A DNA stretch of 64,000 nucleotides, taken from Argentina anserina (lineage: Eukaryota; Streptophyta; Magnoliopsida; Rosales; Rosaceae). The notes under the pieces are model-generated. The model had not been told where the DNA came from. It did no database searches and worked only from the letters and a program-made list of their open reading frames with translations. Positions 22,557 to 34,791 of the stretch are shown piece by piece; within the stretch, counting starts at the first letter, position 1, and the number at the start of each line of letters is the position of its first letter. A program made the position numbers and the translations under genes. The stretch covers positions 2,440,001-2,504,000 of the forward strand of contig NC_065878.1 in the NCBI RefSeq assembly GCF_933775445.1, read 5' to 3'.

Positions 22557-24937
22557 TGTAACACCCCGAAATTTAGTATATACTATTTAATATTCTAATG
22601 TTATATCAACTTAGAATTAATTCAATTTTTCTTCTAATATTTCTCTTTAGAAACCAATGATGATAAGGTTCATACTTTCAAAGATAGAAAATTTCTTTTT
22701 GTAAGTATTAGACCACGATTTGAATACGTTAGCTCATATTCTTGCGTATACTCGATACTTTGTAATCGAGTTTAAGACTAATACTAATAAATGTGTTTGT
22801 TATATTAGTGTTATATAGTGAAAATATATTAAAAACCTTATGAACGAACTATACTAAATTCCTTTACTTTATAGAATAACACATATAAATATGTTTGTTA
22901 TATATATATATATAATCTTTATGCCAATATGTTTTGAACCTAGCTGATTTATTTTTATGTTTTACCCCATCACACTATTTCTTTTTATTTGTCAATAACC
23001 ACACTAACTAACTAGGCCATCATTCAATATTATTTATTGAGAATGGTAGTGAGAATTAAACTTTAGTGTTCCTTCTTGACCTATTCATAGTTGTGAGCTG
23101 CCTCAAGTTTTCTTTACAGTTCAAAATCAGAAATCAAGCAAGTCTAGAGTTCTCTTAGTTGATAGAAAACTCAACCATCCAATGTTTCTCAAACTAAAAT
23201 TACAGTCTTCACTCTTTCTCTCTTAAACAAGTTTCTTATTTACTAAAGTAATCCAACTTTGGATCCACATCAAAATCCTCATTTCACCCCTGAAATTTCA
23301 AGGTAAGTACATCTTACATCCTTATAATCTTTTGTCTTTTAAGATTTATCAAAATGCATAGCTAAGGATAAAATGGGAAAATCCATGTTTTGGTAAGAGT
23401 TACATTTTCGTATTTTATAACATCAGAGTTTGTCCAATGTAACAATAGTATTAAATTCCTCATGAAAAATGCTTCAATTTAGGTTTTTGAATCACTCAAA
23501 AGTGTTTAGAAATGAAGAAGTTATGACTAATCAAAGTTAGCATTAATAAACTCACTGAAAATCTTTTGTAACATTCACAACTTTAAAAACTCATATCTCA
23601 CTCATTTCTTAACCATTTTCCACAAACTTTATATCAAATTAAATTATAAGACCTTTTAATCTGGAAAGTTTCAGAAGAAATGATAAAATGTTTGTTACAA
23701 GTAGAATATATAGACATCTAAGATGATAACTTGATGATCGGTTTCTGCATTGCTACTGTGTTTGAACTTTTTTGGACTCAATGACTTTGAACTGGACTGT
23801 ATGACTTATCCTATTGGATTCCTTACGAAAAATCCTTGAACATAGACTCCTCACTTGCTTAATTTAGATGTTTATTGATTGAGTTATCGATACGGAAAGT
23901 TGACGGACTTTGACACTATTATTTGAATGACAATTGCTACTTTGGACAAAGACTTTCCTTATTATGAGAGAAATGACTACTAATAATTTGACTACTAACT
24001 AATATTATCGAATTACTTTTAATTTAAAATACATTTACTTTATTTACACATTTACTTTCAAGTTTATTAACTTGTTTATTTCATGCATACATTGAGTTAT
24101 TGATAAGTATTTATATCTTGGTATAAGATTATTATTTTTTTATTATTTAAATATTTTCTTAATTACTAAATTTTGTGATATTTTATTGACGTTATTGAGT
24201 TGGAGGTGTGAAGCCGGGTGATTAGTACTACCCCGTGCTTAAGTAAATTGCTGATAAAATTGTTTTGTGCTTTATGAGTTAGCATTGGGCCCTAGTCCCT
24301 ACAGATAGTGCACTATTATACTCATAGGAGAATTGACCTTGAGTATACATACTTTGGTGTTAGTCTCGGTATGTTGAGGCTTATCCGTGTTTTGGGTAAA
24401 CGTGAACCCTAACATGTGACTTTATAATTAATTACCAGTTTCCTTGAAAATTCACACAATTGATTGAATATATTAATGCTGATATATATATATCTATATG
24501 TATAAGTAAGAATTCGTGTGACCAAATACATCTGGTTCTTGGTATATATTTTACTTGGTTGTTCATATTTGAATTTCTCATTAGCCAAATTATTATAAGA
24601 ATGTATCATGTACTTACTTGGTCTGCGTTACTCATGATGCTACACAATCTTATTTTCAGGTAATGAGTAGATGCTTGGGAAATGGGATGAATCTACTAAA
24701 TAAAATGATGGTTTTTCGAGACAATAAATGCGAGACTCATGTATCTTCGCTAAATTTCAGTATTTCTAAATCTAATTTATTGTAAAATAACTCTGATTAT
24801 GTTTCCTATTAAAAGTATTATTCAGACATATATATCTATCAGTTTTATTGAGGAAATTTTATTGGCTTTAAGGTCACACCTCTATTTAGGAAACCATATT
24901 TACATATAATAGTGGTCTCGAATTTGGGGGCGTGACA
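22557..24937 (+). mobile_element. Solo LTR, 2.4 kb, Gypsy-like
   Basis: Begins TGTAACACCCCG and ends GGGGGCGTGACA, classic ends of long plant Gypsy (Tekay/Del-like) LTRs, and is flanked by perfect 5-bp repeats AGTTG (22552-22556 and 24938-24942). No gag-pol is inside; the short frames at 24409-24663 overlap on both strands. The element is therefore a solo LTR left by recombination between two LTRs. Several AT microsatellite tracts lie within (about 22898-22912 and 24483-24500). Confidence 0.82.
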
Positions 24938-24942
24938 AGTTG

Positions 24943-25183
24943 CATACTTTGGCCAAGCATGCCACATCATTTAGGAAGTTAGTTACCTAGTAGTTGGGGT
25001 TGTCCACTACACCTACAATAAAGGCATGTATGTCATGTGTCCTAGGGAAGTTGAGGATGTCAACTTCCATATTAGATGTAGGTATAAATAGTTAGAAGTC
25101 TTGAGCATGAGACTTTGGGGTTAGACAAACTATTGTAAAGATCCATGCTAGGTTTTAGATTGTATTCATAAATGAGAAAAGTG
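24943..25183 (+). mobile_element. Right part of the interrupted LTR-like sequence
   Basis: Contains a TATA box (GGTATAAATAG near 25081-25091) and, further on, TTGTATTCATAAATGAG like the polyadenylation zone of Copia or TRIM LTRs. It is cut at 25183 by the Athila-like element, whose target duplication AAGTG is at 25179-25183 and 36299-36303; sequence right of 36303 would continue it. Confidence 0.4.
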
Positions 25184-26729
25184 TGATAGGACCACAAAGT
25201 GTGACGTTCTTAATGTGTATATGCCATATTCTTATGCTTTGATACTTCTTATTTAGTTGTTTTAGGTTAATATTTGTCATTTGTATGTTTTAAGTATAGC
25301 TATGCTGAAATTGAATGAATTGATGATGAAATTGTGCTAAGTGTTAGAAATCCTTATTGAGCTAGGATTCCTTACTCGACTAGGACTCTACTTTCCTATT
25401 TTCATTCTTTCCTATTCCTTAATCGTCGATTTCTTTTCAGGAAAGACAAATCATACTTGGAAAGGAAGTAGTGATGCCGTGATGGATTCCTAGTGAGACA
25501 AAGAAATCATATCCGAGTTGAAGAAGGAAAAGAAGAGGCCGGCCTAGCTATTCCTAGTTGAACATGGAGAGATGCCGTGCAGCCCATATGTGTCTCCCTA
25601 TTGGATTTGGTTTCCTACATCAAGTTAGATTTGGAGTACATGAATCAAAATCCTTAACAAAGAAGATTTCAGCTTCCCAATTGGATTCTATCTCCTAATT
25701 GGGACAGCAAGAGGGCTTCATTGACTGCTATATATAGAGGCTCGGCCTCCTCATTCATTCATCATCAACCTTGCACAAAAGCACATGCCATAGCTCTGCC
25801 GAATCAGTCCCTCATCCACCAAGAAATCCTAAAACCGAAATTCATCTTTTTTCCATCCTTTGGATCTTCGTTTGCTTGGAATAAACCCCATAGGATTATT
25901 TCAAAGTGTAATTCTATGATCTTCATGTTTTATTTCGGTTTTATATGTTTTTGTTCTTGGATGATTTCTGTTTTTGTTTTGTTAAATTTTAATTCAATCT
26001 TGTCTATGAGATAGTTGTAACTTTCGAATTGTGTAATGATATGAAGATTTCGATTTTTCTTCAATGATTTCTGTTTTGATGCCGTGAGTTCATGTTATAT
26101 GTTCTTGATGAAATTTCGGTGTATTCTTATATTGCATGTGTGATTAAAACAAGTAGTTGATGTTGCATATGTTAATCATTCAAAGCTAGTAACGATTATG
26201 ATACAAGTAGTGGATTAATTGTTCTTTGGTTTTTCCACCGAATTTGATTCTAAGTTCGGCATTGGATAGGTGCTTTAAACATGTTGATTTCTCTATGTGA
26301 TACGTAATTGCATGATGAATTGGTATGTTAGATTTCGTAGCAAGACAAGTAGTTAAGCTCGGATATATCCATGTATTAGGAACCAAGTAGGAACTTGATG
26401 CATGATCAAACTTAGTTTGAACCTTGATACCTACGGCATGAACAAGATTGAGAATAGAATTCGATGGCTTTGTTCTTACATGATTTGTTTGGTGATTGCT
26501 TATGTGTTGGTTGGTTGATCACATGTATATATTAGTTTAGGTTTTATATTTTCTGTTTTGATACCAATCCTATATATCAAACTCTTTTATGTATTTATGA
26601 ATTCGTGTTAAGTGTTGTGGTCCTAAGCCCTGGCTGGATCCCCAATTTGTGAACGATACCCTCTTACTTTATACTACTAATGATGCGTACAGGGTTAAAT
26701 ATTAATGTCGAGTAATCGAGCAACCATCA
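25184..26729 (+). repeat. 5' LTR of the Athila-like element
   Basis: 1546 bases, TGATAGG...AACCATCA. A TATA box CTATATATAGAG is at about 25728-25739. Compared with the 3' LTR it has about 60 extra bases at 26167-26226 and lacks about 20 bases near 25863. It carries no real gene; open frames at 25721-26014 cover the presumed leader. Confidence 0.92.
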
Positions 26730-26731
26730 AA

Positions 26732-26748
26732 TGGCGCCGTTGCCGGGG
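26732..26748 (+). other. Primer-binding site, tRNA-Asp
   Basis: TGGCGCCGTTGCCGGGG begins two bases after the 5' LTR and is complementary to the 3' end of plant tRNA-Asp including CCA. This is the minus-strand DNA priming site of Athila-type elements. Confidence 0.9.
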
Positions 26749-27496
26749 ATCCATAGAGAATGATCCCTAACTTTTAATATCAAATTCTTGTCTATATTGT
26801 ACATTTGTATATTCTTATCTTGTTTCGTTGTACATATAGTATTATATCTTAGGTTGTTGTTTTGGTGCTTGAGTGAAAGATTGTTGTAGGTTGTAAATCG
26901 AACGGAATAGGTAAAATCCTTTTTTTTAATATTAACTTTAACCCTTCATGCTAGCTCTCGGGTTTGCATGAGGTCAAGGACGGCTTTTATTAACACTTGG
27001 AAATTTGTCTAACACACAAGGTTAAGTCCAGCTGAGTAAGGGGCACGCTCTCTTATTACTCTGGTGCATGGGGCCAAAATTGGATCTTAGAGAACTACTG
27101 ACTGACATATATCTCGGTGATGGAGTCGATAGGGAGTTCGCTCTCCGTAGTTCCAAAAATGAGTCCTACCATGTTCACTATCTCTAATTGAGCTACATGG
27201 CCTTCTGAAACAAACACTTGATCTTGTGTCTAGGCATCCATACTTAGGCCGCACGTCCACCTTGGTTTACAATTTAGAATCAATCGATCATTCAATCATT
27301 GAAACAGCAAAAAGAACTTGTGAATTGTATGAACTTTTGTAAACGTAAAGAACTAACTCTTTGTAAACTTGACAATATAGTATCGTGCCTCTTCCATAAG
27401 TGTGCGTGTTTATGATTAAGGAAGGCACGATTTGTATGTGTTCATTGTGTATTCTTCAATGCTAACTCTTTAACTTTCGTGTCATAGGAACTATGC

Positions 27497-29026
27497 ATGT
27501 CCGAAATATCTAAGAAAACACAAGAGCTTAAGGATCGAATTCAAGCACTTAGAGATTTAAACAACTCTTTCACGAGTGGACCCTTAGATTTCGAAACATC
27601 TCCAAGCAATTCAATCTTATACTCTTCACCTAGATCAGAAGAAGAAGAGGACTTTTCCTTCCCCTTCATCTTCGATTCATAGCTAGACACAATTGCGGGC
27701 CGTGACATAATTCCTATTGGTGCTTCAATGGCACTCAAGAATGCATTCATCCCCACCACCCCTGAATCACCTTCATGCATTGCTTTCACTCCACCTGATG
27801 AAGCTAACTTCTCCATTCCAGTTCAATTGCTTGGGCAGCTGCCTAAGTACTCTGGTTCCTCAATGGAAGATCTTAATGTTCACCTTAGGGAGTTCTTGGA
27901 CATTTGCAAGCTCCAATCGATTCATCATCTTTCTCAACAAGGGTTGAGGTTGCTTTTGTTTTCATTTACCCTTAAGGATGATGCTAAGCGTTGGTTGTAC
28001 TCTTTGCCTGCAGGAATCATCACCACATGGGACGAAATGACTAGGAGGTTCTTGAAGCAATTCTTCCCTGCTCAACTCATGAAAAGACTTAGGAGGGAGA
28101 TTCAGAACTTCACTCAAACTGATGGTGATTCACTCTATCAGTCATGGGAGGAATTTCAGGAACTACAAAGGAAGTGCCATCACCATGGTATTTCGTTGGA
28201 TGACTTGGTGAAATTCTTCTATGAAGGACTTGACACCACCAATAAGAGCATGGTGGATTCGGCATGTCGCTTCACATTCATGAACAAGACCGGTCAAGAA
28301 GCTTACACCTTGATTGATGACTTGGCTGACAACAATCGCCAATTTAGTTCCAAGGAGAAGAGATAAAGCAAAAGCGTGGGGTGTATGATGTTGATGCAAG
28401 AAATCAGATGGATACTTTAGAAATGAAACTTGACGTCCTAGTCAAGGCATTCAATAGTTCGAGAATCATCACTCAAGCATGTGGCATTTGTTCTTTCAAA
28501 GATCACACAACTGAAAATTGTCCAAATGGTGCAATGACTGAAGAAGAGTTGAACTTCATAGGGCAACACAGGCCTAGGTACGATCCTTACTCGAACACAT
28601 ACAATCCTGGACTTAGAGATCATCCCAATTTTCGTTGGAACAACAATGCTCAACCGTCTAATGCTCAAGGTCAAGGACCTCGTCCTTCAGGTTTGTTTGT
28701 GAGGCCTCAGGTACCTCAAGGTTTTGTTCCCTTTTAACTCTAATGTTCATGGTTCGAATAATGCATCAGCACCTAACTATGATGAACTTTTGAAGTCCCT
28801 TGCTCAAGGGCAACAGAATTTAAACTCTGCTACTCAAGCTTTAGTTACAGGTCAACAAGCTCATTCTAAGGACATAACCGAGCTTAAGAAGCAGATGGGA
28901 CAAGTGATCGACTTCATGGGCAAGATCCATGAAGGAGGAAAGTTACCGAGCGAAATTGAGCCTAATCCTAACGTGAAGGCCATGATTACAAGAAGTGGGA
29001 GGATCTTGGATGCACCATTGCAGTAA
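27497..29026 (+). pseudogene. gag of the Athila-like element, broken
   Basis: Starts MSEISKKTQELKD at 27497, meets a TAG at 27680, resumes in the same frame with the retrotransposon gag domain (about 27728-28366: YSGSSMEDLNVHLREFLDIC, DDAKRWLYSLP, TWDEMTRRFLKQFFP), ends at a TAA at 28364, shifts frame (28381-28737, with a zinc-knuckle-like CGICSFKDHTTENCP) and shifts back (28724-29026). The capsid part is recognisable; the gene cannot give an intact Gag. Confidence 0.85.
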
Positions 29027-29038
29027 AACAAGAAGGCC

Positions 29039-30100
29039 GTGCCTTCTAAAGGACAAGAGGCCGAGAGTTTCAATGTCAAGGACTTAGAGAATGACCCTGC
29101 CTCCTCTAAGGCTAATGATGCCGTGCCTCTACCCCAAGGAGATCACGCCATGCATGACAAAGGTAAGGATCCTAACTCTAGTGGTTTAGTTTCCACTAAT
29201 GATCTTCCTCGTGTTCCCTTCCCTAGTATATTTGCAAAGCAAAAGAAGGATGACTCTGATCAAGCCATGCTCGATATCTTCAAGAAGGTGGAAGTGAACA
29301 TGCCTCTTATTGAATGCATACAACAAAATCCTAGGTATGCTAAGTTGTTGAAAGAATTGTGCACCAATAAGAGGATGACTCGAGAGAATGAGGTTGTCAC
29401 AATGAGTGAGACGGTTTCTGCCGTGCTCCAAAGGAAGCTACCACCAAAGCTTAAGGATCCAGGGAGTTTTTCTATCCCTTGTACAATCGGAAACATGACA
29501 TTTGAAAAGATAATGCTAGACTTAGGTGCATCTATCAATGTAATGTCGTACTATATCTATAAGGACCTAGGTCTAGGTGATTTGAAACGTGATAATGTTG
29601 TGATTCCATTGGCTGATTGTTCCAACAAAGTCCCTTTGGGCTATGTTGAAGATGTTCTTGTGCAGGTTTCAAGCTTAATTTTCCCTGCAGACTTCTATGT
29701 TATTGACATGGAACCAACTGAGGCAGATGACAAGGAGGTCCCTATCTTGTTAGGCCGTCCCTTCATGAGGACTGCAAGAACAAAAATTGATGTGTTTAGT
29801 GGATCACTCACCTTTGAGTTCGATGGTGAAGTGATTAGCTTCAACATCTTTGAAGCTATGAGGTATCCCCTTTCGGAAATAAGTGATTGTTTTTCAGTTG
29901 ACATTCTTGATTCCCTTGCATATAACTATCTAGATACCTTGGCACATGACGAGTTGGCACTCACTATTGCCCAAGGGGCCGGATTTACAAGTGATGGTTC
30001 TAACGTTTTTGAGTTAGAAGCTAATGATGCCGTGCCATTCTTTGTTCTAGAGAACTTGACCTCTCTTGAGGTTGCACGTGAGGTAAGCTATGTCACTTAG
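29039..30100 (+). pseudogene. Protease region of pol
   Basis: A long open frame of about 353 codons in the same frame as the last gag piece. The retropepsin domain begins near residue 140 with SIPCTIGN and has the active-site motif DLGASIN at codons 161-167 (about 29519), followed by VPILLGRPFMRTA, the flap and second strand region of the family. It ends at a TAG (30098-30100), and about 95 bases further the frame has lost a base before RT. Confidence 0.85.
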
Positions 30101-30109
30101 TCCAATTCT

Positions 30110-30946
30110 TTTAACTACTAACAAGAATCTTCCTTCTGTGGTGCAAGCCCCAAAGCTTGATCTTAAGGTTCTTCCGGACCACTTAAAGTATGCATTTTGG
30201 GAGATGAGGATACATTGCCAGTGATCATTTCATCTGCACTCAACGAGGAACAAGAGGAGAGATTGATTGAAGTGTTAAAGAGACATAAGACGGCAATAGG
30301 ATGGACCCTAGCCGACATCAAAGGAATCAGCCCTACCATGTGTGTGCACCGAATTTTGCTTGAAGATGGTGTCAAACCGACCAAGGAAGGTCATAGACGC
30401 CTTCACCCACCAATGATGCAAGTTGTCAAGGATGAAATCACTAAGTTGCACGATTGTGGCGTGATCTACCCCATCTCGGATAGTAGGTGGATCTCTCCCA
30501 TTCAAGTTGTGCCAAAGAAGTCAGGAATCACGATGGTGAAGAACAAAGATAACGAGTTGGTGCCTCAAATGACAGTGACTGGTCATCGTGTGTGTATCGA
30601 CTATAGGAAGCTTAATGCTACAACAAGGAAGGACCATATGTCGTTGCCATTCATTGATCAAATGCTTGAGAGGTTAGCTGGTCATTCTTTCTATTGTTTC
30701 ATTGATGGATATAGTGGATACAATCAAATTAGTGTTACGGAGGAAGATCAAGAAAAGACTACGTTCACATGCCCTTTCGGTACGTTTGCTTATCGTCGCA
30801 TGCCTTTTGGTTTATGCAACGCTCCAGGTACGTTTCAACGTTGCATGTATCACATTTTCTCTGAGTATATTGGTTCTAAAATTGAAGTTTTCATGGATGA
30901 TTTTTCTGTTTATGGTGAAAATTTTGAAACATGCCTAGAATGTTGA
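30110..30946 (+). pseudogene. Reverse transcriptase region of pol
   Basis: After a frameshift near 30195 the frame runs to 30946. RT motifs are in order: SRWISPIQVVPKK, GHRVCIDYRKLN, FCFIDGYSGYNQI-type motif, TFAYRRMPFGLCNAPGTFQRCM and the catalytic FMDD (30890-30901; FMDD/YMDD class, both Asp kept). A stop just after the FMDD region and a frameshift at about 30945 separate it from the connection and RNase H. Confidence 0.9.
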
Positions 30947-30950
30947 ACTT

Positions 30951-31796
30951 GTGCTTAAACGTTGTGAAGAAACTAACTTGGTTTTGAATTGGGAAAAATG
31001 TCATTTCATGGTTACGCAAGGCATTGTCTTAGGTCATATTGTTTCATCTAGAGGAATTGAGGTTGATAAGTCTAAAATAGATCTTGTGCGTCACTTACCC
31101 CTCCCCACAAATGTGAGGGATGTTCGATCATTTCTTGGACATGCAGGTTTCTATCGTAGGTTTATCAGGGACTTTTCCAAGATTGCGAGACCAATGAGTT
31201 CATTGCTTCAAAAGGACGTTCCCTTTCACTTTGATGATGATTGCAAGCATGCATTTGAGACTTTGAAGAAGCTCTTAACGTCAGCACCAATCATGGCACC
31301 GCCGGATTGGTCCTTGCCATTTGAGTTGATGTGTGATGCCTCCGACTATGCAGTGGGAGCCGTGCTAGGGCAGAGGAAGGATAAGCAGCCCTACGCCATC
31401 TATTATGCCTCACGAACACTCAATGATGCTCAACAGAACTACATCACAACTGAAAAAGAACTTCTTGCCGTGGTCTTTGCTCTAGATAAGTTTCGTTCTT
31501 ACTTACTTCAATCCAAAGTTATTGTTTACACTGACCATGCAGCTTTGAAGTACTTAATGACGAAGAAGGATGCCAAACCAAGATTGATTCGATGGACTCT
31601 TTTACTTCAAGAGTTCGATCTTGAGATCAAGGACAAGAAGGGAACTGACAATGTTGTGGCGGATCATTTGAGTCGTTTGGTGAGAGATATCGAGCCCTTG
31701 GATATCCAAGAGAGCTTTCCGGATGAGCAACTCTTTCGAGTTGAGGTAAGTGAGCCATGGTATGCAGATATTGTGAATTATCTTGTTTCTAAGTAA
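30951..31796 (+). pseudogene. RT thumb/connection and RNase H region of pol
   Basis: Frame begins with the part after the catalytic motif ([39 protein letters not shown]) and continues into the Gypsy-type RNase [47 protein letters not shown], ending with [10 protein letters not shown]. The acidic residues expected for RNase H are present. Stop codon at 31794. Confidence 0.88.
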
Positions 31797-32981
31797 TTTC
31801 CAGATACTTTATCGCATGCTCAAAAGAATAGACTCAAGGCATTAGCTAAGTATTATGTTTGGGATGAACCATACTTGTGGAAACATTGTGTTGATCAAAT
31901 CATTAGGAGGTGTGTCCCTGAATTTGAACATCATTCTATACTTACTTTTTGCCATTCTGAATCTTGTTGAGGACATTTTGGTTCACGTAGGACTGCTCTT
32001 AAGGTGTTAGAATGTGGTTTCTTTTGGCCTACGATTTTCAAAGATGCATATCATTTTTGCATGACTTGTGATAGATGCCAACGCATGGGAAACTTAGGAT
32101 CTAGGGATCAAATACATATGACACCGATTATACATGTTGAAATATTTGATTGTTGGAGTATTGATTTCATGAGACCTTTTCCTAGCTCTAATGATTCTCG
32201 AGTTGTTGCAGATTTCCTTCGTTCTAACATTTTCTCTAGGTTTGGTATGCCAAGAGTTATCATTAGTGATGGAGGATCTCACTTTTGCAACCGGACCATT
32301 GAGGCTTTGTTGAAGAAGTATGGAATCAAGCATAAAGTTGCTACGCCTTATCACCCCCAAACAAGTGGACAAGTGGAGCTATCTAATCGTGAGATCAAGA
32401 GAATTTTGGAGAAGTCTGTTGGACCATCACGCAAGGATTGGTCTCAATGATTGGATGATGCTCTTTGGGCCTATAGGACGACATACAAGACTCCTCTTGG
32501 CATGTCACCATTTCGATTAGTCTATGGCAAGGCGTGCCATCTTCCTGTGGAGCTTTAACATCGTGCATGGTGGGCTGTGAAGAATTTTAACATGGACATT
32601 GATGAGGCCGGATTGCATAGGAAGTTACAATTGCATGAGCTTGAAGAGATTTGAAATGAGGTCTATAATTTGGCAATGGTTTACAAGGAGAAGACTAAGA
32701 CATTCCATGACCGCATGATTAGGAAGAAACACTTTGTCGTTGGGCAGAAAGTTTTTTTGTTTAATTCTCGACTTAAGTTGTTTCATGGTAAATTATGTTC
32801 TAGATGGATATGTCCTTTCATTATTACTAACGTTTTTCCTTTTGGTGCTATCATGATAAAGAGTATGGTGAAAGACACCGAATTTCAGGTCAATGGACAT
32901 CGCTTGAAGCCTTATTTGGAGAATATGGAGAATAATGTGATTGAGGAGACGTCTCTCCTTGATCCTACGGCAAGCAAGTAA
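31797..32981 (+). pseudogene. Integrase region of pol, broken
   Basis: Three or more in-frame stops (near 31794, 31968, 32448) plus others near 32557 and 32652 interrupt it. The zinc-binding CDRCQR motif, SIDFMRPFP (first catalytic Asp; the usual Gly is Arg), SDGGSHFCN (second Asp) and QVELSNREIK (Glu) can be seen. Between the first and second Asp the stretch is shorter than in relatives, pointing to an internal deletion. The C-terminal part ([19 protein letters not shown]) is kept. Confidence 0.85.
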
Positions 32982-32984
32982 TGT

Positions 32985-34777
32985 TTTGGAGATAGTCTAG
33001 GCTATAGACTCTAAATTTAAGTCAATGAAGGAGCCATCAACGAGTGTTTGCATTTTCTTATCCCTTATCTCTTTTTAATTTTCATTGCTTATCATATTGT
33101 ACATTGAGGGCAATGTAAGTTTTAAGTGTGGGGTGGGGTATACATCAATCGTTGAATTCTATTGTTTGATGCTTATGTGTTTCGATTTGTTGTTTTGTTT
33201 TTCGATTTTTAGTGTCATTTTTGGTTTTGTTTTTCGATTTTTTTAAAGTTATTTTGTTAAGTTGTTTTTGTTTTGAGTCATAGGTATGTCTTTGACTGTC
33301 TAGGATGAGTTGATCTTTGAATTTATTGTTGATAGATGATCATGATATGGAAATGAACTTTATTGTTATTTGATGGTTAATCGATGTGTAGCGATTGTAC
33401 GAACATGTAGTAGATGAGATTTTGAAACTTAGGTACAAAATGAGCATGTTCCTTACTTGTTTGAATTCATGTAACCCTATGTGAGTTTTGAGCCATATAT
33501 ATGTGTCTTTCTTTGGAGAGTTTATTCTATCGTTTCTTGGCTTTATAACCTCATTACATCTATTTTGATCAATTCATATGCCATAGAATTGCAATGAACT
33601 AGAGAATGCTAGAACTTACTTTGTGAAACTTTCGAAACTTTATGTCATAATATACTCTGATTTTGAAAAGGATTGTTGGATCTTTTTAGGATTTCCACCA
33701 CTAAGGCCAAAAAGCCGTATCCCTATTTGAGCCCTGTTTGGGAACCTTATTGTTAACCCCTTTTGAGCCTACGTTAAGCCTTTTCTTTCATTACCAACAT
33801 GTTATATCCTTGCTTAGTATAGTATATCTCTACCTTGTCTTTGAGACTTGGCAGAGCCAATTTTTGGTGTTAATATGGAGTGATGACTTGATTCAAGTGT
33901 GGGGTTATGCTATTGTATGTAAGAATTCCGTGACAAGAGTATGAAAAAGAGAAAAAAATGTATGATGCCGTGATAAAAGAAAGAAGAAAACAATATATGC
34001 ATGGTTAAGAAAAAAATTGAAAAGAATGGAAAGATGTCACTGCATGGCATTGGTGTATATGAATTTGGAGTTGTGATGTATTTGTTGAAGGCTCAATAAT
34101 GTTATACTTTAGCCTTTATTCGTTTTCACAATGTTTAAAGTGAAGGATGGGTCCAACATGATGATATTTGGCCCTTGTTTTATGGAGTATGGCGACATAA
34201 GGTGGATATTTTGCTCTGATAAGTCTTGAGGATGACCTTTGTGATTCATTTATCCTGAAAAATGTATCCATGCCGAGCCTAAGCCTACCCTTTTATAAAG
34301 ATTCGCATTATTCTTAAAATTAGTAGCTCTTGATCTGGGGAGTTTGTTTCATGAGTAAGCATATGGTTTGGGTTCATTTGTGCATATGATTGGTATCTTT
34401 CATGAGGTTTTCAAATTCACTATGTGTTTATAACTCTTGTGTGTGAAAAGCTTTTAAGCATATGCCATGTTCTTGAGGGAAAAGATTCGGAGTGCATGTC
34501 CCTTGTGAGTTGAATTTGAACTTGTTTTGAACATGTTGAGCTTAAAATCACCTCTGTTTCTGCCATGTCTTACTTGTTAAACGAAATCTCATGTTTATTA
34601 ACCATTGAATTCATCCTATCTATTTCGATTGCATGTTATTCTTAATGCTATGAGTTTGAAGATCTCTGAGACACAATGTTGAAGGCATTAGTAGTTTCGT
34701 TAGTTTTAGTTGCTTTGATTTTTGTTTTATGTTTTTTATTTCCCTTTTTAGTGTTTGCTAAGGGACTAGCAAAGTCT
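32985..34777 (+). other. Non-coding 3' region of the Athila-like element
   Basis: About 1.8 kb between integrase and the 3' LTR without a supported gene; the frame at 34676-34864 is short and hydrophobic. It contains two exact internal copies (33124-33134 and 33895-33905) of the motif AAGTGTGGGGT that also forms the polypurine tract at 34778. Confidence 0.7.
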
Positions 34778-34791
34778 AAGTGTGGGGTTGT
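34778..34791 (+). other. Polypurine tract
   Basis: AAGTGTGGGGTTGT ends directly before the 3' LTR and is the plus-strand priming site of the element. Confidence 0.8.
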
